Below are positions 1 through 7,945 of a stretch of 64,000 nucleotides of DNA, piece by piece. The position numbers were made by a program, and so were the translations under genes. A model generated the notes under the pieces. That model had not been told where the DNA came from, searched no databases, and saw only the letters and a list, made by a program, of their open reading frames with translations. The first letter of the stretch is position 1, and every line of letters starts with the position of its first letter. The DNA comes from Eremophila alpestris peregrina (taxonomy: Eukaryota > Chordata > Aves > Passeriformes > Alaudidae): NCBI GenBank assembly GCA_009792885.1, contig WMCF01000011.1, positions 17,860,126-17,924,125 on the forward strand, written 5' to 3'.

Positions 1-98
1 GGGCGGAGCCTAGCCCCGGCTCCAATTGCAGGAGGAGGAGAAGGAGATGCACCCCACACCTCCTCTCAGCTTGGGGTGGATGCAGTCTCCCTCTCACA
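1..98 (-). repeat. 3' LTR (U3 part only, cut by window edge)
   Basis: This is a 98-base match to 2839-2936 with three substitutions and no gaps. On the minus strand it begins TGTGAGAGGG, directly after a purine-rich tract, as expected for the start of U3. The rest of the LTR, with its promoter and poly(A) signal, lies to the left of the window. Confidence 0.8.
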
Positions 99-102
99 TA
101 AG

Positions 103-116
103 TCCTCCCTTTTTAA
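103..116 (-). promoter_or_regulatory. Polypurine tract
   Basis: The minus strand reads TTAAAAAGGGAGGA, ending a few bases before the 3' LTR. An unbroken purine run at this position is the expected primer site for plus-strand DNA synthesis in retroviruses. It independently supports minus-strand orientation of the element. Confidence 0.6.
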
Positions 117-553
117 TTACTTTATTTTAAATTGACTTATTGGATATGAGCTTAGGATGTTCATACAACTTATAAGATAATTTGCATGCCTAGACCCTCA
201 GAAATACAAGAACAATTCAACATTACTAACATGACAACAGTTTTTATAACTAACAAATTGGACTAACTTATGAAAACAAATCGTTTTATAAAAATCAATT
301 TTGGCATATGAAAATGATAATGCTTGGTGCAAACCTCAGATTGAAGCTCTATCATTCCTTTCTTTGTTATTAACCTTGCTCTCTATACTCTTAGTAAAGC
401 ACTCTTTATTTTAAAAGCCGTGTATATTATCTCTTTGCGGGCCCTTGCAAATAGACAATAAACAGAGCTATTCAGAGTGTTATCAGTCACTAAATATCCT
501 ACAATTTCAATTGAGAACTATTCACCTGGCACTTAACTGAAATGTAATAAAAT

Positions 554-650
554 AAAAATGATGTTTACAAATTATAAAAATTTAAATCAATATAACAAAA
601 TGAAAATGATGTTTCAAATTACAAAAATCAAATTAATATACTGAACAAAC
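554..650. repeat. AT-rich tandem duplication, period about 48 bp
   Basis: Two copies of a unit that starts AAAATGATGTTT and runs through ACAAATTA..AAAAAT to AAT(C)A(A)TAT begin near 554 and 603. Small indels separate them. Confidence 0.6.
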
Positions 651-1020
651 AATAATACATAATAATCAAAAGAAAGTACTTAAAACAATCAAGCAAGACT
701 TTTTTCAAATCAAATACAGTATAGCACTGAAGCCTTAAAAGCTCTGTAAATGTAATCAAAGCACTTTACTTAAAACAATAAGTAACATCAAGACCTATAG
801 CTCTGTGAAAGCAATTAACACATTTTTATGAAGTTGGAGTATGGAGACTTGCACTAGCAAAATAGGCTGTTGATTTAGATGCTGGTGCAGGCATTAGCTT
901 TTAGGAAGGGACAGGTTTCAGGAATGAGGGCATAGGGAAAAAGGGCTTAAGAGAGGGTTTGGGGGCTTTGGAAAAACTACCCAAACAAGGGTAGAAAGAG
1001 GGTCTGGGGTGTCTGGGAGA

Positions 1021-1300
1021 CGTTAGCAGGCCCAGCGCTCTCTGGCGGGATACACCCACAGGCCATCCCTCAGGCAGGGAGAAAGGGGTGAGGAAGAAGG
1101 GTCAGGAGACGCCAGGAGACGGTAGCACCCTGGAGCACTTTGGTGGAATCGCCTGCCAACCTTTCCTCCACCAGGGAAAAGCGGGGGAAGGGAGTCAGAG
1201 CCGCCCCGGGAGCTAAGCCCGGTGCGCTCCGGCGGGACACACCCACCGACTCCCTCGTGTAGGGAAGCGCGGGGGAAGGGAAGAGGACTAGGGTTCCTTA
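1021..1300 (-). repeat. Diverged GC-rich tandem repeats, about three units
   Basis: Related blocks start near 1021, 1130 and 1210. Each has the order: a (G)TAGC or TAAGC start, a GCGCTC- or GCACTT-like core, GG(C/T)GGGA or a variant of it, a pyrimidine-rich stretch, then a purine-rich AGGGA...GGGG end. Spacing is uneven (109 then 80 bp), so these are older or more eroded than the 138-bp repeat beside them. Confidence 0.45.
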
Positions 1301-1344
1301 ATACTGGCTGCAGCTGCCAGAGGCTATCTGCTTAAGGCTGTGGT

Positions 1345-2082
1345 TTATGTAACTGCGGTTAAAGGGGAAGGTGGGGAAAGGGGGGCCGCCGCCACCTCGT
1401 GGGGAGCACACGAGAGGTCGCCTGCCCGGAGGGCGCCCCCGGTTCCGCCTTCGGAGCGGCGGGAACCGGAGGGGGGATCAGGGGACAGGACTGCGGTTAA
1501 AGGAGAAGGTGGGGGAGGGGAAGGCGCCGACACCTCGTGGGGAGCGCACGAGAGGTCAGCGTCTAGGGGAGGACCTCTAGACCCGCCTTCGGAGCGGCGG
1601 GAGCCGGAGGGGGGATTAGGGGACGGGACAAAGGGGGCAGCGCGGGAAAACTTTTTCCAACCGGCTTGGCCACCACCATGTTGGACAGGGGGGTCCGGAA
1701 CAGCGCGGCCAATGCTCTCCCGGACCGGGGACTGAGAAGGGTTTGGGGAAGTCTGAGGGGAACAACTTAAGGGGAGCTTCACCGAAGCCAGAGAGGGGTT
1801 TACAGGAAGGTTGTCTGACGGCAGGAGATCTCAGCATGGTGCGTGGTGCTGGAAAACGTCCTCCCTAATGGCACAGAGAGCAGATCTCACACGTGGTGCT
1901 GCAGCAGTTCCCCAAACAGTCAAACCCGCCCAGACAAAGTCAGAGTCAGTAGACACATTGGGGAAGGCAGTGCAAGTCCGTCGGATGGTCATTATCAGGT
2001 CTTTTTTAGAAAACTCCTTCCCATATGAAATTAAAAGAAACTTAAAAACGTCTCGAGGGCTAATGGTGCGTGGTAATCCCAT
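1345..2082 (-). pseudogene. Gag-like frame: matrix-like part plus proline-rich repeats, one internal stop
   Basis: The minus frame from an ATG at 2082 begins Met-Gly, which suits N-myristoylation of a retroviral matrix protein. It continues for 83 codons with charged and aliphatic residues, then a conserved-looking FP...DF..W pattern typical of the end of a matrix fold. A TGA at 1831-1833 interrupts it. The same frame then stays open to a TAA at 1345-1347. This second part is proline- and serine-rich and contains two 46-residue repeats. No capsid, major homology region or zinc-knuckle nucleocapsid follows. The frame therefore looks like the 5' third of gag, kept perhaps for packaging signals in the RNA. 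The gag assignment rests on position after the LTR, the Met-Gly start and overall pattern, not on an alignment. The stop makes it a pseudogene in this copy. Confidence 0.5.
1352..1628 (-). repeat. Tandem repeat, two 138-bp units, frame-preserving
   Basis: Two copies begin at 1352 and 1490 with the motif ACTGCGGTTAAAGG (plus strand). Each contains CACCTCGTGGGGAGC and CCTTCGGAGCGGCGGGA. The period is 138 bp, exactly 46 codons, so the duplication keeps the gag-like minus frame. Both units encode a PPSGSRRSEGG motif and a DLSCAPHEV motif. The units have diverged by substitutions at the ends of the motifs but stay in register. Confidence 0.8.
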
Positions 2083-2426
2083 AGCCTGGTCTTTCTCAGT
2101 TGCGCCTCTGAGTTTTGGGAAAGACCTTCTCCCCGCAAGCACTTTTCTCCCCTCCACTCGTGGGGGGTTTCCCGTCAGCCTGGCCTGGGGCTGAACGGAG
2201 TGGGACCAGGGTCCTCTTTTACCTGACGCCGCAGGGTTCGACGGTGCTTTTTCTCTGGGGCTTGCGGGGCCGCTGCTGACCGGAGCCGTTCTCCACTGCC
2301 TCGAAAGCTCGGCTCTCTCCTTGCCGCCTTTGCTGGTCAGGAGTGGTTAGTGTTCGTGGCTTCTCCCCTCCGCCTGGGGTTCTCAGAGCCTTGCCCGCAT
2401 TCTCCACCATTTGTGGCTGCCCGTCC

Positions 2427-2620
2427 CGGCGGCGTGGTCCCCGCGCGGCCCGGCTCGGCTGCCAGGTCCACCACGTGGACGGCCCGCCGCCTCCTTGGCT
2501 CGCTAGCGGCCGCGGCGCTGGGGAACTCCCGGGCTGGCGGCGTGGTCACCGTGGCGACCCTGCTTAGCTGCCGGCTCTGCCACGTGGTCAGCCCGCCGCC
2601 GCCCGCCTGCCGCCGGGCTC
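2427..2620 (-). repeat. Duplicated GC-rich block in the retroviral leader
   Basis: Two units start with GGCGGCGTGGTC (plus strand) near 2429 and 2536, about 107 bp apart. Both continue through a GCTGCC core to a CCACGTGG motif and a CAGCCCGCCGCC or GGCCCGCCGCC end. The region lies between the 5' LTR and the gag-like start, where retroviral packaging structure normally sits. Confidence 0.6.
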
Positions 2621-2663
2621 AGCTACAAAGTGCCGGGATTCTTTGGCTCTGAGCTCTGGCCGC

Positions 2664-2669
2664 ACTCAC
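2664..2669 (-). promoter_or_regulatory. Possible retroviral splice donor
   Basis: The minus strand reads CACGGTGAGTGCG just inside the estimated LTR end, a near-consensus 5' splice site. Retroviral leaders often carry a major splice donor, so this is plausible. With no env present there is no evident acceptor, and the call rests on the motif alone. Confidence 0.35.
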
Positions 2670-2726
2670 CGTGATCAGCCTCGGGATAAAGAATCGAGAC
2701 GGGTTCTTGTCCAGGGTCATCTGGTC

Positions 2727-2732
2727 TTTATT
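2727..2732 (-). promoter_or_regulatory. LTR poly(A) signal AATAAA
   Basis: The minus strand reads TTAATAAAGACC. The position about 75 bp past the TATA box places it in the R region, the usual arrangement in simple retroviral LTRs. Confidence 0.65.
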
Positions 2733-2803
2733 AAAATAAAAGGCACCATGCAGCTTCCCAGATGCTGCTGGACAAGGACCAGTAACAACGTGGGTTTTCA
2801 GGA

Positions 2804-2809
2804 TTTATA
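2804..2809 (-). promoter_or_regulatory. LTR TATA box
   Basis: The minus strand reads CCTATAAATCC here. It lies inside the 5' LTR, upstream of the poly(A) signal in element orientation, which fits a core promoter with transcription starting near 2775-2780. Confidence 0.65.
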
Positions 2810-5321
2810 GGGTACATGCAGGGCGGAGGATACATCCCGGGCGGAGCCTAGCCCCGGCTCCAATCGCAGGAGGAGGAGAAGGAGATGCACCCCACACCTC
2901 TTCTCAGCTTGGGGTGGATGCAGTCTCCCTCTCCCATAAATCCCCATAACAACACATGTCTGAATTACTGAATCACTTATAGGCAAGCAAAAGTTCCAAA
3001 GAATTTTTCAATCTGTTAATTATTTATCAGGATGGAAGTCAACCTTGCAAAAATGTGTTGGAAAAGATACAAAGGCTTCCAGTTCAGCTAAAATGCATAA
3101 TTTTAAAATTATATCCACATCTCAAGCTAAAACCTACATGGAAATAAAAAGTAGTAAGATCACCAATTACTAGAAATAAATTTTCCCTGCATAATTTGGT
3201 AAGAATTCAAAACTAGAACAATTTAAAAGTGTAAAAACCACAAAGAAGCACTAATATAATTTTCATGATCCACGCCTCAGGGGGGAGAAAAAATAAAAAG
3301 ATGTTTTGATTTCAATTTTAAGGGGTTTTGCCTACTTTAATCTTCATTTCTTTGGTCTTAAATTAGTTGAGCATGTCTTTTTTAAGTAAAATTGTTGTTT
3401 TGTTTCTTTAAAAAAGGAATACTGTGTATTCCCTATGTTTATTATTGTAGTTAGTTCTGCTACATGGTCTGGTTTTTTTCTAAAGCTTTGCATAGTATTA
3501 AGGTCATGTTAACAGAGCTACAGCTGCCTGCAACCTCCATCCCCTCCACCCTTCCTTAAAAAATGTGTTTGCCATTTTTTAGTCATATGGAAACTCTGTT
3601 ACTAAAGAACTATTTAAAATAAAACTTACTATTACAAGTGCACAGCTATTCAGTTGGTTCTATTTAGCACAAAGAATATTTTTTGTCCTTTTCCTCTACT
3701 CTAAATACATGGCAATAAATACACTAGGCACTATTTCCACCATCTTCACCATCTATATGTCATCATCTTTCCTAAATATTAAGGTAAAATTAGACTTTAG
3801 TATGCTCTGTTCAATGCAACAAGTTTAGTGTCTAAGCCACTTTTTAAAAGCCTGGAGCTGCATTGTGCATTTTGCCTCTAATAAATAATAATAATAAATA
3901 AGAGTGTACTTGAGTTAATTGTGTTGACAATGAAAGAGCTGGTGGTACAGATACAGATAATGGTTCTGTATAACTGATTCTCTTTAACTCATAAATAAAT
4001 GATTATTCACTTTTCCTTTCTTTTACCTAAATGAACTGACCTAAGACATTAGCTCTGTTTGTGAACCTTCAAAATTCAAAGACAACAAAATAACACATTA
4101 CCAAAAACTTAAACCAGCATCACTTATATAACAAAGATATTAGGAAAAATAGCAAAATGAGAGCTTGCACAGCTGCCTAAGATCAAACCAAGACACCATC
4201 AAAAATGCACTAGTATTTATTCTATTCTCCTGGATGTATCATTCCCACATAACTCCATATAACACATATTTCTACTGACTGTTCTATTGAAGTGTGATGC
4301 CTAACTTGTTCAAAGCACTTGAGGTCAATAATTGCGATGCCATTGAATAAAACCCTCTGTCTCACTTGCTTTGCTATGACTATTTTGTGTATTGGCTTTA
4401 ACTGTGCCTTCTAGTGATGCATAAACTCATCCAAGTAGGAAGCAGTAACATTTACTAGGTTGCAAGCTGAAACTATTTGAAATACATAAAACAGGTTTAT
4501 GTCCCTTAATTCAGTTGAAATATGGATATGCTGTGGTAATATACCATCTCTTCATAATGCCTTGAGTATCAGTTTTGTGCAGCATTCACTGTATTACAGA
4601 CATTAAATCTTTGGAGAGCTCATGGATATTACCAGTGTGCTCTTTTGGCCTCCCCAAAATATTGAAACTCGGACTTGAGGAGTTGTTTGTTTTGTTTCTG
4701 AATAGCACTTCCTTGGAAATAAACTGCTTGATCACTGGCTGTGATCCGCTCTGTGTTCCTTGATGGACCTAGTGCACCCAAAATGGATATTGATTGTTTG
4801 GTTAGAGCACCAGCCTGGAACAGAATGGTTGTCTCTCTGCACTGATGTCCTTGCTTTAATCACTTAATGAGTCTTCTTGTGACACGGGACTGAGATGAAT
4901 TTTCCAAAGCAATTTTTATTTCCAGATGAAAAATAGTATATGAGAACTTTACGTTATTATTAATAGCACTAAAACTGAACATACAGACATACATAATTTT
5001 CTAGATAGACAGTTACAAGTATTTCTCAGCTATTCTTGCTTTCTAAAAGATATATGTACTCTGAAGTTTTTTAACATTTTATTCTCAAAAATATTGAATC
5101 AGGTTTAGCATCATGTGTGCAATGCTATCTTGAAGCTGTTAGTTTTGTCACAATGAAGAAAGAACGCAGATTAAATTCTTTCATCTCTCTCAAGACATTC
5201 TTCTCAAGTAGAACAAGACAGTGGTGATTGCACTACAAGCAGATATTATCAATACTATTCTATGACTGCTCTACTCTGTAAATGTCATTTTTCACTGAAT
5301 AAAATTTAATTAATATTTTTA

Positions 5322-5354
5322 CAGTATTCATGTATGAATGTTGTATGAATACTG
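5322..5354. repeat. Inverted repeat, 10-bp arms
   Basis: CAGTATTCAT at 5322-5331 is the exact reverse complement of ATGAATACTG at 5345-5354, with a 13-base loop that repeats part of the arm (GTATGAATG). Confidence 0.6.
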
Positions 5355-6907
5355 CAAAATACTCATACTCTGAGTAATTATTCATATAATACTGACAATA
5401 TTTAGAAATAATTACTCCTTTCTAGATTTTAACCAGTCCTAGCTGGTTAAAAACAAAGTAGGCAGAATGTTTCAGTCTATGTATAACAAACACCGGTTGT
5501 CATTACATTTAATAAAATGTGGACATTTCTATATATCTTATTTCTTATGAGCCTATGACCCTGCTCTTACTATGAGCATAATGACGCCTCCTCCAAAGTT
5601 TCTGGCATATTCCAGACATTTCCACTGATTTCATTGGCCTTAGGATGAGCTCCTGGTAATTCTGACAGCACAAAGATAGCCAGTTCTTCTTCTTTCTGAA
5701 GTTCTGCTTCAGAAAAGCATCCCAACTAATGAAAAACATGAAACAGGAAGTTAGCTTTAAGCAGTCATTTAAGTCATTTCCTTGGAAGAAAAGCAATGTG
5801 ATTTAAGCTTATTCTAACCTAATAAATACACACTGAATTACCTGTGCCACTGTCAAAAGTAATAACTCATGACCAAGTGCAAATTGCTGCTTGACCAGTC
5901 AGAATACCAATAATTTCCAAGGCTAACTGGACTTGCATTATAGAACAAAATTGGGTAACCCAGGTCACTTAATAACAGTGACCTGCACAGTTCTTCCTAT
6001 CTGAATTAGACATGACAAAACAAGTCACTGTACTCAAACTGATTCAACATCAATACAGAAGAGCAGGGCACTTGAGAAGTTTTACAACCATGCTTTTTCA
6101 ATCATATATATAAAAAAATGCAGCCATTGGATGAGAATTAAACTTCCAGACCTGGATACCATTAGACTGAAGAAAATATATATCCCAAGCCCCTCCAACC
6201 CAGAGGCAGCTTCGACTCTTCCAACCCCAGTCTGCAGCAGTGTCAAACTCTCTCACAAATTCACTTGGCATAGTGAAGCTTTGCCAGCATTCCCGTCTAG
6301 GACTTCCTCTACACAAACACATTGCAGCCTTTGTATTTTGGTAACTCTCCTAGCTCCTCACAGGACTGAAAACATTTGTTCTCTACAAACAGTGTGTGAA
6401 CCCCTGTTCAAGAAACTGGCTGATTTATTCCTTGTTCTTCAGTCAGGGTCCTCCTGTACTCAGCATGAAAGACCTAGTGAGGTGTTTTCCTGCCACTAAG
6501 AAACCCAAACTTAATGAAATGCAAATCAGACCTATATCTCCAATCCCACACAGAAGGAGGTAAGAGAGGTTTTATAACAGCAGCTATATTTTCAGCCTGT
6601 ATCTCAAGATACAGCTTTTTCAGAATTTAAGCAATACAAAAAGCAGGACTAAAACACCCTACCAAACACCACAAGATCTAATGTAAAAATAACAGGTTTT
6701 TTGCTAGGTATCATCAACACCATCTTTTTTATTTTCTTAAAAGTCTTCCATTTTTCTACCAATTTAATTTTTTTCCAATAGAACAGAAGTGTTCTAGATG
6801 TTTGTCGTCAAAGAAAGCTTAGTGAATAATTCTAGCTTTAAAGATTACAGACAAATTATCTTTTTCTTCTTTCCTACTGAGATTCCTGACTTTTCTAAGT
6901 CTCTGGA

Positions 6908-6934
6908 TTTTATCTCCCAGTATGGGAGATAAAA
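6908..6934. repeat. Perfect hairpin, 12-bp stem and 3-base loop
   Basis: TTTTATCTCCCA (6908-6919) pairs exactly with TGGGAGATAAAA (6923-6934) around a GTA loop. The arms are flanked by unpaired A-rich sequence, so this is a tight isolated palindrome rather than a microRNA-length precursor. Confidence 0.7.
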
Positions 6935-7761
6935 AATCAAACCTTACTGCCTATGAATTTTTTAAAAGATTAAATAAGTGTAAGATGATTAGAATTTTGA
7001 ACACTCTATTACACTATAAGTGATTACCCAAAAATGTAGGGGACACATACAAATACATATTTAACATGATTGTTAATCCTCTATCTCAAAGATGTTTTTC
7101 CCTCATGCTTTATTTCTGGTCATAAATTAGGATGATACACTCTCTTGGTCATAAGTTGGTATGATACATCCTTCTTTTAATTGTATTTGTTTTCTTTCTT
7201 CAGAAAGGAGGGAAAACCACCTGCATTTGTTCCTTCTGTTTATGTATCAATACCTCTTCTGCTATTTCTTTTTATCCTTTTTTGCCTTGAATCACCTTAT
7301 AGTGCATATTCCATATAAACACCACTTTCCCTTTATGAACTAAATATCTATTATATAAAATGTTGTCATTTAAATGTAGGAATTCCTGGTATTTTGACTC
7401 ATGAAGCAAAAGCAGAGAGCTGAAAGCTTCACAATGTATATTTCATGTCTAATTGTCTGAGTTATTTAACTTATTACCTTATCCTGGTAATCAAGTTATT
7501 TCATGTAGGAATTTCCAGCTGAAATGAGCCCTGTTTTTAGCATTAGTTCTGCAGGACAAAACTTCAAATGGTTGTGTGTTTGTATAGTTACCCCCAGTTT
7601 AGATCAGTCTTCTTCCATTTTTTGAGGAGCAGCTGCTGAGAGAGCACCACAAGATATTCTGGTAGGTAGATTGTGTGAGCCCCAGTGGAGTAGCCTGGGA
7701 TCATTGATTGTCGGAATCCTTTCCAGCTGGCATCAAGGCTGAGTTCATGACTAAAATCAAA

Positions 7762-7945
7762 GCACAGAATCCCAAAGAATAGTTGAGGTTGGATGTGACC
7801 TGTGGAGCCACCTGGTCCAAGCCCCCAGCTCAAGAAGGAACAACCCAGAGCTTCTTGCCAAGGACCACCTTCAGATGCTTTCTAAGGGGGACTCTACAAT
7901 CTCGCTGGACACTCTGTAAAAATGTGCTTTCTGTTTGCCTCCTTT
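7762..7945 (-). mobile_element. CR1 retrotransposon fragment, 3' end
   Basis: The plus strand starts CACAGAATCCCAAAGAAT and continues with GAGGTTGGATGTGACCTGTG, then CCACCTGGTCCAAGCCCCC, a GCTCAAG..GGAACAACCC block, CTTGCCAAGGACCAC, and finally AATGTGCTTTCTGTTTG. This is the order of the antisense 3' untranslated region of bird CR1 elements, so the element lies on the minus strand. It is 5'-truncated, as most CR1 copies are, and diverged, with the GAATC end repeat reduced. Confidence 0.85.

Larger units (their letters stand above)
99..900 (-). other. AT-rich 3' interior of the endogenous retrovirus
   Basis: This stretch lies between the GC-rich interior and the 3' LTR but is strongly AT-rich, with no open frame of note. 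It contains a short tandem duplication near 554-650 and a looser repeat at 673-820 (ACTTAAAACAAT and AGCTCTGTRAA motifs twice each). The change of composition at about 900-1020 is abrupt. It could be the eroded 3' end of the parent virus or captured foreign sequence. I see no env features. Confidence 0.5.
1..2936 (-). mobile_element. Non-autonomous endogenous retrovirus, internally rearranged
   Basis: Two direct copies of the same LTR sequence flank this region, at 1-98 and 2839-2936. They differ at three of 98 positions. The TATA box and poly(A) signal in the right-hand copy both read on the minus strand, so the element runs right to left and its 3' LTR is cut by the window start. In minus-strand order the interior has a GC-rich leader, a broken gag-like frame, a proline-rich tandem repeat, diverged GC-rich repeats, an AT-rich stretch and a polypurine tract. 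No protease, reverse transcriptase, integrase or envelope frame is visible, so it would depend on another element for enzymes. No convincing tRNA primer-binding site was found next to the 5' LTR, so the retroviral class (ERVK-like is my guess) is open. The target-site duplication cannot be tested because the left flank is missing. Confidence 0.82.
2672..2936 (-). repeat. 5' LTR of the endogenous retrovirus
   Basis: The outer edge is placed at 2936, where the minus strand begins TGGGAGAGGG and identity with the other LTR becomes weak. The inner edge at about 2672 is an estimate: it is the first minus-strand CA after a U5-like stretch that contains a CTCG...CGAG stem. U3 is short and GC-rich and contains a GGGCGGAG motif twice, 18 bp apart (2821 and 2839). 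A TATA box, then a poly(A) signal about 75 bp downstream, give a compact U3-R-U5 order. The total of about 265 bp is short for an LTR, but this is common in compact elements. Confidence 0.75.
2937..7761. other. Gene-free AT-rich sequence
   Basis: No gene or recognisable transposon is seen. It holds scattered A and T runs, an (ATA)n stretch near 3880-3900, and perfect hairpins at 5322-5354 and 6908-6934. The open frames here are short, overlap on both strands and show no protein-family features. Confidence 0.5.

Noticed and set aside
1340..1735. 131-codon plus-strand open frame in GC-rich sequence
   Set aside because: It is the antisense shadow of the retroviral repeat region; GC-rich DNA has few stops, and the element is oriented on the minus strand by its TATA box, poly(A) signal and polypurine tract.
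2219..2652. Overlapping open frames on both strands in the leader
   Set aside because: They lie between the 5' LTR and the gag-like start and overlap the GC-rich duplication; the residue mix follows base composition and no domain is visible.
6131..6499. 122-codon open frame
   Set aside because: It has no domain and no Kozak or splice context, a competing open frame lies on the other strand, and this length is expected by chance in 64 kb.
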